Source: Spirogloea muscicola
Taxonomy: Eukaryota; Streptophyta; Zygnematophyceae; Spirogloeales; Spirogloeaceae
Length of the DNA stretch: 32,736 nt
Assembly: GCA_009602725.1 (NCBI GenBank)
Contig: WELB01000066.1
Location: 106,418 to 139,153, forward strand
Reading direction: 5' to 3'
Below the pieces are notes generated by a model, which was not told the DNA's origin, made no database searches, and was given only the letters and a program-made list of their open reading frames with translations. The number at the start of each line of letters is the position of its first letter. Positions within the stretch are counted from its first letter, which is position 1. Below, piece after piece: positions 10,955 through 19,339 of the stretch. The position numbers were made by a program, and so were the translations under genes.

Positions 10955-11459
10955 GAGTAAGCGGCGCCGCCACCGCCTCTCACTGAGCTTTGCTCTCGAT
11001 GCCTTGCTCCATGACGATGTTCTTATGTGTGAGATGCGAGCTAATGTTTTGCTTTCACGTCGGAAAGCTAACTGCGTTCACACAGTGCAATAGGGAGTGG
11101 CTCATCACTCGGCCTCGCCGCACGGTGTCTGAAGGCCGCCCCTGCCCAGCAAAACCTGTGTGTGTTGTGTCGCGTAGCAGAGCGAGGACCTCTTATGTCC
11201 CTCTTGAGCCATATCTGGCACTCTTGCAGTCGCCTACCCGTCGTCCTACCCTCCTTTCTATATATCTGTGTGACCTTTAATATCCATGAACATCTTGAGA
11301 GCTGGCGCCCGCTCACTGGCAGCAGATCCGGACTGTGCACGCCGCCAATGAACAATATCCTGGCCCCCTCCTTCATCAGCACTAATCGACCCCCGCTGCA
11401 GTTACCTACCAGCCACCATTATCGGCTGCACAGGTCCTAGTTGCCATACCGACTCATAC
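10955..11459. other. No gene seen
   Basis: Overlapping ORFs of 92-104 codons run on both strands without domain, splice or codon support. The stretch lies between two retrotransposon 3' fragments and may be degraded element sequence. Confidence 0.35.
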
Positions 11460-11790
11460 TGTTGCTACTAAGATATATGCACGAGGAGAGGATGTGCTTT
11501 CGCCTGAGGAGGGCTTGCCGACGGCTTAGTTGTCGTTCTTGCGTCGTTGTGTATCTGCCTGTTTGCAGCGAGCTCGGGCTCATTGCACTCGACAGCTGGG
11601 CGAGCTTTAGTTGGTTGCAGAAGGGCTTGGGTTTAGCTGTCTGGGATCAGGACATCAATCTAGCAACCTCTACTTGCTGACCAGTGGTTACAGAGCGGGT
11701 CAATTCAGCAGCATGAAGCAGCAGTGATGTACATGTGAATGTGCTTGTCTTTGTACTTTGGCCACTTGTACTTTGGCCATTTGCTTGGCA
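11460..11790 (+). mobile_element. 3' end fragment of the non-LTR retrotransposon family (copy H)
   Basis: The nucleotides align by eye with the C-terminal coding part of the copy ending at 20039: GGGCTTGCC, then TGCGTCGTTGTGT versus GCGACGACGTGTTTC, CTGTTTGCAGCG and AGTTGGTTGCAGAAGGGCTT versus AGTTGGTGGCAGAAGGGCTT. The reading frame is broken. The tail after it (GAGCGGGTCA ... TGTGCTTGTCTTTGTACTTTGGCC) is the same type as in copies I and E. Confidence 0.6.
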
Positions 11791-12140
11791 AAAGCGAACC
11801 TGGGCCATACCAATGTTTGCCCACATTCCCGCCGGGGGTCTGATTTGGTGGTATTAGCGTTACTCCAAGTTCAAGGCGTTTTAGTAGTCAGATGTCTCAA
11901 GCGCTGCCGCAGTAGCAAATGCAATGTCAGGAATGACAATGTTACTTGGCAGCAACAGTCTTGACCAGCGCCCTACAGGCGCCATCTTACCCAGAATGCT
12001 TTTGCCATCTTGGCATTGCTGATGCCTTGAGACTTGAATGAGACTTGCAATGCTACAGCTCTCGCATCCACTTGTGACTTGCACTACTGGCTTCACGCTT
12101 GCCTGCTCCGGCGGGCCGTTCACACAAACACGGGTTCAAA
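11791..12140. other. No gene seen
   Basis: The sequence has short, unsupported ORFs only. A GGGTTCAAATCCC motif at about 12130 resembles a tRNA T-arm/B box, but no matching D-arm or acceptor stem is found upstream. Confidence 0.3.
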
Positions 12141-12750
12141 TCCCGAAGATGAACAGTCCTCTGGATATGATACTTTTTCCATATACAGTATTGCAATATT
12201 CTCTGCTATCATGGTCATACGTGTGTGAAATGCAATTCATTCTGATATTCTCTTGATTTTGGTATTTTGCAACACCTTGAGCCTACTAATTCTATCAGGA
12301 CTTTCTTCGCCATGTTCTTCTTAGTAGTAAACGCATGATCACTTGCTGGATGAGTTTTCTTTGTAGTTAAGATGGTAAATATCAAGATCTCTGAGATTAA
12401 AATCAACAATCATTCGAAATTTTTCTTCATATTGGAGGAGATATCGGGCTGATCCTTGGATTGAATTTTGTACTATAGATACTGATTGAACACCAAGATA
12501 TATTGGCGGTTTTATTGCATATACCTCATCTGCTGGCAAGATCAAGAGTTGGACTACTACACATACTGTTGGCAACTCACTTTGGATACCTTTTGATCCT
12601 CCTCATTTGTGTTTCCATTCTGGTTTACTTAGTAGTATGATTGGCGCTATTGTAATAAGTATGCATAGGACCACTCGAGTTGAGAGACCCGGTGTTTTCC
12701 AGCAAACCACAGTACCTTTTCCCAACATATGCTAAGGAAATACGTTATAA
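12140..12750. other. AT-rich island of unknown origin
   Basis: The base composition is clearly more AT-rich than the flanks. The plus-strand frame over about 12410-12690 is open apart from one stop and reads like protein (for example YIGGFIAYTSSAGKIKSW). A minus-strand ORF at 12339-12575 overlaps it. I recognise neither. A degraded mobile or organelle-derived insertion is possible, and no function is claimed. Confidence 0.3.
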
Positions 12751-12880
12751 CCCCTCTCTCTAGTAGCTCAACCATTAGAGCGGATGGCTGTTGACTGCGC
12801 TAAAACGGTTGATCGAGGGTGTAGTATATAGTACCAAAAGTGCAGAGGATCTTGCCTGAAATTGAAATTGAAATTATGAG
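12750..12880 (+). repeat. Possible tRNA-derived SINE
   Basis: TAGCTCAACCATTAGAGC (about 12764-12781) fits a pol III A box / tRNA D-arm. It is followed by GGCTGTTGACTG, like a tRNA-Asn anticodon arm, and a weak B box (GGTTGATCGAGG). About 45 nt later comes a short GAAATT triplicate (about 12859-12876), as in SINE tails. The T-arm is degenerate, so this is not a working tRNA. Confidence 0.4.
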
Positions 12881-13061
12881 GCTAAGTGGCCAAGTACACG
12901 GGCAAGCACATTTGATGACATACATCACCCTCTGCAAGTGACCGGCTCATTATTACGGATCAGCACATAGAGGTCGCTAACCGATGCCTGAATACGGGAT
13001 GGCAATCCTGCAGAGGGAGAGAGAAGAGGCGCGCATTGCGCATAGAAGAAGGGAGGCCAAT

Positions 13062-13680
13062 TCAAGCCAATGCATTGTTCAGGCAACACCTGGTGCCGAA
13101 ATATAAGTCAGGAGAGGGCGGTGACTGGGAGAGGCCAGCCCGGTAAACAGTGAACCCAGAGAAAGCGCCAAGGCACACAGGGAACCAAGGAGCTACCAAA
13201 AAATAGTAATCTCTGTTTAGAAGCCGCAGGTCTGAGGAACTAATCTCCGAGTAGTGGGCTACCTGGCCAGGGCCGAAGGCTGCAGCCAATGCGCGAACGG
13301 CACGCAGATGCAGTGCGCGTGCCATTGACGGCTGCAGCGAGACTGACAGGCGCATGCGACATACCTGCGCAAGTATCCGCCTGCTGCAATGAATTCCGCC
13401 TGCTCCCCATGGTACCGCAGGAAGACAGCGGTGCGCGAGAGCTGGTGTGAAAGCTCGAGCCACCGAGCGCCAAACGCCCCGTGAGTGTCGATGGTGAGCG
13501 GGAAGGACTCGTCCTCCTGCGGGTGATCAGCATGCTTCAAGTCCTTGGCCCAGGCGGCGCAGGCCACCGCATGCCCAGCCTTGAAGGCAGATAGCGTGGC
13601 GTGGGTATGGTTGAGAGAGGTTGTTGGGAAATAGAGAGAAGGGTTCGCCCAATAGAAGCCCTTTGCAGAGGGCGGCATGG
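13062..13680 (-). mobile_element. Non-LTR retrotransposon C-terminal fragment (copy A)
   Basis: The minus strand encodes AKDLKHADHPQEDESFPLTI, DTHGAFGARWLEL and, after a frameshift near 13380, MRLSVSLQPSMARALHLRA and SSDLRLLNRDY. These correspond to the region after the endonuclease KxxxY motif (here KxxxH) through the family C-terminus. A tail with the GGGCTGGC motif (13131-13142 on the plus strand as GCCAGCCC) follows the coding part. The fragment is truncated at its 5' end and cannot make a working protein. Confidence 0.75.
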
Positions 13681-13779
13681 CAGCGGGGTCTACGGCCCAG
13701 GCGGACGTCCGGCGGGCTGGGCAGCGGTCAAAACGTCTCGGCCTGGTGCTGCCCGAGGACGGCGGGCAGCCCGTCGGCG

Positions 13780-13930
13780 TGTGTGCTTTAGCGCTTCCCC
13801 TGGCCCATTCGAACGTTGTTCATTCTTTCTTCTGGGCTGGCCTTCCGCTCCTGGAAGCGTCCGTCTTCTTTCGGCTCCTTGGACCTCGTCCATTCTTTTT
13901 GGGCTGGCTTTCCCAGCCTCCTGGACGAGC
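13780..13930 (+). repeat. Solo retrotransposon 3' tail with two stem-loop units
   Basis: GTGTGCTTTAGCGCTTCC, CATTCTTTCTTCTGGGCTGG and a second unit with GGGCTGGCTTTCCCAGCCT (13901-13919) match the tail at 20240-20340 and 24890-24980. No family coding sequence precedes it in this orientation, so it is a fragment of a 3' tail. Confidence 0.55.
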
Positions 13931-13979
13931 TTTTTCTCGATGTAATGCGATGGCTGTGAGAAAGAGGTAATAAGTGTGA

Positions 13980-14298
13980 GAAAAGAATGTGGCTCTCCCA
14001 ATGGGGGCAAGGGCTGTGCGGAGCCAGCCCGAAAAGGGATTGCTGGAACACACTTCCACATTGACTGGTGGCTGTGAGAGGCCAGCCCAAAAAAATGGAC
14101 AAGCAATGGAAGAGAGAATAGCGCTTCCAAATTTTGAAAAGAGTCGACAAGATTTAAAGGGGCCAAAGTAGAAGGGGCCAGAAACGATAGCGCGGCCAGA
14201 TTGACTGGTGGTTGGGAAAGACCAGCCCAAAGGTATGGACAAGATCTGAAGGAGCCGGAGTACGAAGGACGAGGATGAGACATCAGCCAGGGGACGCT
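13980..14298 (-). repeat. Retrotransposon 3' tail of copy B, with three stem-loop units
   Basis: Read on the minus strand, this directly follows the stop codon of copy B. It contains units at 14210-14228, 14070-14088 and 14011-14030, each with GGGCTGG at one side and CAGCC or a near match at the other. The long minus-strand ORF through here (13690-14283) is a by-product of the repeats. Confidence 0.6.
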
Positions 14299-14460
14299 CA
14301 GTAACCTCTAGTCAGAAGATGCAAGTCTGAGTAGCTAGCCAGCGGAAAAACGTCGCCCTGACGGTAGCCGGAGGCCGCCGCCAAAGCGCGGCCGCCGCGC
14401 AAGTGAACCGCGAACGCAAGGGACCGCTGCAACGAGATGGCCAAGCGCATGCGGAAGACC
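14299..14460 (-). mobile_element. Non-LTR retrotransposon C-terminus (copy B)
   Basis: The minus-strand frame encodes MRLAISLQRSLAFAVHLRGG, then RALAAASGYRQGDVFPLA and SYSDLHLLTRGY with a TGA stop. This gives the best intact version of the family's C-terminal end (RGY-stop). Only the terminal piece is present here, and upstream coding sequence is not recognisable beyond about 14470. Confidence 0.7.
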
Positions 14461-14683
14461 TGAGCGAGGGACCCGGCGACATTGAAGCCGGGCTGCTCGC
14501 CCTGCTGCCCGTGGCGGCGGGCCGCTGCACGCCAGAAGCGCTATCTCACAACTGGTTTAGGATGAACCACTCAATAACTACCGAGTGAGGAGCCTCAAAT
14601 CCGACAGACTAGCTGCAGAAAACAATCCCCCTGCCAAAAGCCAGAGGCTGCAGCAAGAGCACGGCCAGCACGCAGTGTGAGAG

Positions 14684-15840
14684 GCCAGCCCACAAGGAGT
14701 GTACAAGCTTTTGCACAATCCACATGTACAAGTGGTGGGACCTTAACGGAAGGGAGGCCCGGCTGCCGAGGGCGTAGTTATATTCGTGGACTTAATATCT
14801 GGCGTGACAATGGTTTCGAGGGCAGAGTTCGGCAACCACGCCCCCTTGTCTCGCCAGACGCTCCTCTTCCCCCGCACCGCCGCCATGGCTGCCGCCGCCG
14901 CCCCGGCAGCCGCGGGCCATCGGTGCCGCCAACGCTGCGCAGACGCCCCGACGCTTGCCGCCGCGCAAGGCCTGACGCCGGCGCCGGCGCAGCCGGCCAG
15001 CGCGGCCATTGCCGCGGCGTCGCCAGCGCCACATGCGAAGCTCGTGCGTCTTCAGCACCCGCGGCCGCTGCTACCCCCGGCGCCGCCATCGTGGCCTTGG
15101 TTGTTGTGACGACGCTCCCAAGCAGGGACAAGGCTTCCACCAGCGCCGCCACTAACAAACCGCTGCGCTGCCTCGATCATCAGCATAGCCGGGCAAGTCA
15201 TGGCGTCCGGCCTTCAGGGGCTGGCAGCTGAGCCGCTGCGGCGTTGGGCGACCGAGGCTATAGCAGCCGCCACTACTGAGCAACCCGACCTTGGCCCGAG
15301 GACAGTCACCACCGACGCCAGAGGCTGCAGCAGCTGCCCAACTGCTGCAGCCAGCTGTCGAGCACGTGGAGGGTAAAATCTGCTACTTGCATGCATGCCG
15401 TCTCCCCAGAGGCTGCATGTCGAGCCGCTGGTTGTCTCGCTGAGGCGCTGGACGAGGCGATACTGCTACTCCTGACCGCCGGGCAAGCCGCACTCGTGGC
15501 GGATGCCTGGCAGATGTATGCCGTGGAGACGCCCTTGGAGCGGGACCAATTGGTCGCTTCGGCCCTGCAATTGCTGGAGGAGTTGCCCAACATCAGCAGC
15601 AGTACGCGCACAGCAGGACGGAGCAGGCCAGAGCTTTCTATAAGCAGGCCAAATTTCCCGACGACTGCTGCCAGGACCTGGCGGGGCAGCTGCAGCTGTG
15701 CCACCAGCAGGTCTATACGGACGCGCAGGCTGCGGCTTCAGGCTCAGGTCTCAGGTTGCGGGCCTGCAGTGGCAATTGCACTCCGTAGTCAGTCTCATGG
15801 GCGACCTGCAAAGCCCGCACATCTATGCTGCTGCATATTT
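14684..15840 (+). other. GC-rich, Ala/Gln-rich region 5' of the methyltransferase retroelement; possible gag remnant
   Basis: No domain is recognised. 14840-15300 is highly GC-rich and gives alanine-rich ORFs in several frames. One frame over about 15310-15600 reads as a helical protein (LAEALDEAILLLLTAGQAAL, then ETPLERDQLVASALQLLEEL). After a frame change it continues as AFYKQAKFPDDCCQDLAGQL to a TAG at about 15789. Its position before the pol-like frame suggests a Gag remnant, which is inference only. A family stem-loop half lies at its left edge (14684-14702). Confidence 0.3.
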
Positions 15841-15841
15841 A

Positions 15842-16737
15842 GTGTGAGAAATTTACTGACATTCCAGTACATATTGGTCAGGCCGACAGTAGCTCGTCTT
15901 CACAAGACAGTGAACCCGCTATTGATGAAGTTCATTCTCCCAATGCAGACAAGGGCAAGGCCGTACTGCAGGAAGATGCTCCTCCTGTCCAATCACCAGT
16001 TGTGATTCCTTCAGTACTTCTACCTCTGGTGCTGAACTCGACTGCAAAGCGGAGTTTGGCATCCACTTCATCAGGCCAGTCCGCACCCCAGCAGCCTATC
16101 CGGATCTACATTCCAATGCCTAATTTGGGCATGACATCGCGACAGTCACAAAATTTGGAGGTGGGACAAGCACTACGAGCGCATCAAGGCCACTCGTATG
16201 TGTTTCCTTGGTGTTGATCATTTCCGCGCCGCAGAAGCGTGGACAGCAGAGACTTGACTTTGACCACCCCCATACCGCCGCTTGTTTCCAATGCGGGCGT
16301 GGAGGCTGTCGAAGACATGGGCATCTTTTTCAACGGTGTCATCAACTGGACCTTACCTCCGCCAGGCGTGGTGCTGGTTGAGATATTTGGGGGAACAGCT
16401 AATGGACTGCTTGCCGTCCTTCAAAGCCATATCAAAGTGGCTCATTACATCTACGTGGACAATGACCCTGAGGCTCGAGAGGCGGCAGCGCATCACATCG
16501 ACATCCTCCGTCATTAGTACCCTACTCTCATCAACAACGATACCTTCAATCAATGGGACAGTTTGCTGCCCGAGGACATTCAAGAAGCTGCCAAACCTGA
16601 ATCACTCAGACGCTTGCCAAAGGTGGACCTCCTCATTGCAGGATTCCCCTGCCAGGGTTTGAGTGCTCTTGGTTCAGGCCGAGGTTTCAGAAATCCCTCT
16701 AGTGCATTAATCAAATCGCTAGTGAAATTCATGCACA
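15842..16737 (+). pseudogene. Retroelement-borne cytosine-5 DNA methyltransferase domain, N-terminal half, with stops
   Basis: One frame runs from 15842 through 16883, broken by TGA (16215-16217) and TAG (16515-16517). The first part is Ser/Gln/Pro-rich linker. From about 16359 it shows C5-methyltransferase landmarks: SAM motif I (VEIFGGTANGLLAVL), the acidic motif after it (YIYVDNDPEAREAAAHHI), a QYP-type segment, and the catalytic motif IV VDLLIAGFPCQGLS with its Pro-Cys-Gln, then GRGFRNPSSALI. Family knowledge: the Cys attacks C6 of cytosine. Motifs VI (ENV), VIII (QxRxR), the target domain and IX-X are absent; the sequence passes straight into reverse transcriptase. The 16515 stop lies where glutamine is expected (H-stop-YP), fitting a CAG to TAG change. 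The domain is inactive as it stands. Confidence 0.8.
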
Positions 16738-17250
16738 ACGTTCGCGCCAGGCAGCTGCTGCCTTTTGGGTTCAAAAATGCTCCAATCATGTTCCAACGTG
16801 TCATGGATGCTGTATTGCAGGGCATTTCATTTGCTCGCTGTTACATAGATGATGTCTTGATAGTTAGCCCAGACTTTACGTAGCACTTAAGTGAAATTGC
16901 AGTGGTACTTACAGCTATTCAACAAGCTGGATTGTGTCGTCACCTTGGCAAATGTCGGTTTGCTTTAACCGAGGCAGCCTATCTGGGTCACCAGATCTCT
17001 GGGTTTGTCGCCTCAGGATTCCAAGGTCCAAGCTGTCCTAGCCATTCCATCACCCACTGACCTGAAGTCCTTGCGCTCTTTTCTTGGTCTCGCCAGTTAT
17101 CAGCGACGTTTTAATCAGGACTTTAGTTCCATTTCTCGTCCCCTCCATGATCTTTTGCAGGAGTCAATTGTGGAAGTGGACCACACCGCAGCAGGATTTT
17201 GAGCGACTCATGAAAAAGTTCATCGATTCCAAATTCTCAATTGCCAACCA
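16738..17250 (+). pseudogene. Ty3/gypsy-type reverse transcriptase and start of RNase H, degenerate
   Basis: In the same frame as the methyltransferase: LLPFGFKNAPIMFQRVMDAV and YIDDVLIVSPDF, with the catalytic Tyr-x-Asp-Asp box. A TAG (16881-16883) precedes HLSEIAVVL, then CRFALTEAAYLGHQIS follows. A +1 shift near 17000 leads to GLSPQDSKVQAVLAIPSPT and FLGLASYQRRF, the usual thumb-to-RNase H connection of Ty3/gypsy polymerases. Another shift near 17165 gives WTTPQQDFERLMKKFI, the start of RNase H. The N-terminal fingers of the reverse transcriptase, including the first catalytic Asp, are missing, as are protease and integrase. It is a dead copy. Confidence 0.85.
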
Positions 17251-17455
17251 CGCCAACAGTTGGTTACTTCTGTTCTGTTATTTTCTGTTCTGTTGTTTTC
17301 ATTCAATATCAAAGTAGCTTTTGAAGTCCTCGCAGACCTTCTTTCCACCTCATTTTGTTGAGTGCCCACCACGAGAGGCTAATTTGTTGCCTACTTCCGT
17401 ACTGATCTAAATTCTCGACGTTATATGGCAGTCGACGCCCTGTGGCACGACAACG
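17217..17455 (+). repeat. Direct repeat, first copy (pairs with 18034-18240)
   Basis: Shared blocks with 18034-18240 include ATTGCCAACCAC, GTTGGTTACTTCT, GAGTGCCCA, GCCTACTTCCGTACTGATCT and ATATGGCAG. Several differences between the copies are synonymous in the frame FVAYFRTDL..RRYMA, suggesting that both were coding (perhaps RNase H). The left end overlaps the last recognisable polymerase residues. Confidence 0.6.
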
Positions 17456-18033
17456 AGCCGTGAGGAACCGGCTGGGCAGTGGTGTGTACATGGTCAATAG
17501 TGGTACAATCGAGTCACGGGCTACACTGGCCTTGAGACCTGGGGGACCGAATGGCCAAGATGGCCACCCCAACAAACAAATGTATTTCTTTATCTGACCA
17601 AGCATAAGAGGTGCGGAGGGCCGGGGCCGGGCAGTTCACTCGGCCCAGTCTCTCACTCTGGCTGTTGCCCACCTTCTTGCCGCCGCTGCCGCTGCAGTCA
17701 CCGCCGCTGCTGTTGCATCAGTAGGCGTAGCGCGCACGTCCAGGGCCACGTCAAGGAGGGCATAGGCACGAGGCGCGACTTTCGCTAAAGAGCCTGACCT
17801 TGGGAGCTCCGCCTCCAGTCGCGTCAGACCGGCTCGCACTTCGTAAGCCGCGAATACCGCGACCTTGTGTGTGATTTTGAGTGCAGCATCGATAATTGTC
17901 TCGAGTTGCTCAGAGGCTGTCCAATTTCATTGCTTCAGCATCCCCTGTGTTGGCATTCCTTGACTTCGTGCCGGATTGCGGTTCTAAGCTTTCGACTTGT
18001 CTCTCGACCATCTTTACGAATAAAGAGATCCAT
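17456..18033. other. No gene seen; includes a GC-rich patch
   Basis: 17600-17850 is GC-rich with GCCGCTGCC-type repeats and a 67-codon alanine-rich minus ORF (17636-17839) that I cannot support. The rest lies between the two direct repeats and is probably decayed retroelement sequence. Confidence 0.3.
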
Positions 18034-18240
18034 CCATTTCAAAGTTATGGATTGCCAACCACATCATCTGTTGGTTACTTCTATTCTGTTAAGTTCTTTC
18101 AATGTCAATGTAGTTACTTATTTTTTTCGCAGACCTACTTCCCAGCTCATTTCGAGTGCCCATCACGTAGAGGCTGATTTGTCGCCTACTTCCGTACTGA
18201 TCTGACTTATCGACGATATATGGCAGCCAACATCATATGG
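18034..18240 (+). repeat. Direct repeat, second copy (pairs with 17217-17455)
   Basis: It aligns by eye with the first copy over about 200 nt with small gaps. It ends beside a stem-loop tail unit of the other element family (18276-18295). No LTR boundaries (TG...CA with a target duplication) could be assigned. Confidence 0.6.
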
Positions 18241-18249
18241 CACGATAGC

Positions 18250-18360
18250 CCCTTCGACCCATGTCAATTCTTGTCGGGCTGGCTTATCACAGCCCTTGCC
18301 CCCATTTGGAGAAAGTGCTCGCCCATTTGGAGAGCCACTTTCTGACAGCCACACTATTGA
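18250..18360 (+). repeat. Retrotransposon 3' tail stem-loop unit
   Basis: It contains GGGCTGGCTTATCACAGCCC (18276-18295), a 6-bp stem with an 8-nt loop, followed by TTGCCCCCATTTGGAGA and a repeated GCCCATTTGGAGA. This is the same unit found after copies A, B, F and G. Confidence 0.55.
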
Positions 18361-18706
18361 ATAGTGACGTCTTGGCCTTGGCTGGCCATCGCGAGGAGGA
18401 CTGTGCAACAAGAGCGACGGGGAGACCAGCCTCAGCGCTCGACAGCGGCGGCAGCGATGGCGGCGGCGCGTTGCAGCGGCAGGATGGCGTGCAATCTCAG
18501 GTTGGGATATCAGCCGGTCGATACCAAAGGGTCGCGGCCGGCCCAGATAGGCCAGTGTGACCGCTGGGTACCACTAGGCAAATGCGACCATGCAAGAATC
18601 TGACGTTTTGGCATCTCCTTTCAACACACACATCGGGAAGCTGAGAGAAGGCGCGCGGTGCGCATGAAATTAAAAGGGAGGCAATTCTAGCCTTACAAAT
18701 GTCCTG

Positions 18707-18900
18707 TTAACTGGGTAATGAGCTGGCTAAGGGGGACACTAGATATCCCCGAGTGGGCACATGCATATCTGACAAGTTATACTGAGGCGCCAAACTAACA
18801 CCACGGAAGCCACTAGCCTGGGCTAATGCACGACCAGCACGCTGGTGAATCGCGAGTGCCTGGGAGCGCTGCAGACTTAATGATAGCCGCATTCTAAAGC
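18707..18900 (-). mobile_element. Non-LTR retrotransposon C-terminal fragment (copy C)
   Basis: The minus-strand ORF encodes MRLSLSLQRSQALAIHQRAG, then RALAQASGFRG and SDMHVPTRGY, aligning with the family C-terminus. The final stop is lost and the frame runs on to 18707. The downstream sequence at 18640-18700 (GAGAGAAGGCGCGC, GGGAGGCAATTCTAGCC) resembles 13030-13075 beside copy A. It lies head to head with copy D. Confidence 0.65.
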
Positions 18901-18959
18901 ATGCTACGATGGCTTGCGGGACGCTCGAATGCCCTAAGCTACCCGCCCAACTACGTCGG

Positions 18960-19325
18960 CGGGCATCAACATCATGTGCCAGGCGATGGAGGAGGGAAGA
19001 AGCTGGTCTTTACTGGTCGCCGGCGCCGCTCGCGCTAAGGAGCTCAAGTACGCTGACCATCCGCCGGCAGACGAGTTCTTCCCGTTGGCCATAGACACCC
19101 ATGGGGCGCTGGGCGCTCGGTGGCTCGAGCTGCTCACCCAGCTCGCCCGCCACACCATCGCCCGTCGCTTCCATGGGGAGCCTGTAGACTTCCCTGCAGC
19201 AAGATCGCTGGCGCAATTGTATCTCATGCGCCTGGCCGTCTCGCTGCAGCGGTCGATGGCCCGTGCGCTGCACCTTCGTGCCGGCAGGGCACTTTCTGCT
19301 GCCTCTGGCTCTGGCCAGGAGAAAG
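18960..19325 (+). mobile_element. Non-LTR retrotransposon endonuclease/C-terminal fragment (copy D)
   Basis: One open frame encodes AKELKYADHPPADEFFPLAI, DTHGALGARWLELLTQLA, MRLAVSLQRSMARALHLRAG and RALSAASGSGQE. KELKY fits the KxxxY motif that ends the restriction-like endonuclease core in R2-type elements. It is interrupted near 19325, just before copy E begins. Confidence 0.72.
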
Positions 19326-19339
19326 AGCTCGCCAGGGGA

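Noticed and set aside
12125-12150. A tRNA gene suggested by GGGTTCAAATCCC
   Set aside because: No D-arm, anticodon arm or complementary acceptor stem is present upstream at the right distance.
13690-14283. A 197-codon minus-strand ORF
   Set aside because: It runs through tandem tail units of copy B after that copy's stop codon. The repeated WAGLSQPP-like peptides are translated stem-loop repeats.
14700-15000. A 5' LTR and primer-binding site for the methyltransferase retroelement
   Set aside because: No sequence here is repeated downstream of the polymerase, and no convincing tRNA-complementary site follows a CA end.
16290-16330. A CFQCGRGGC-type zinc knuckle in another frame before the methyltransferase
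   Set aside because: The spacing does not fit CX2CX4HX4C, and the frame is not continuous with any gag-like frame.
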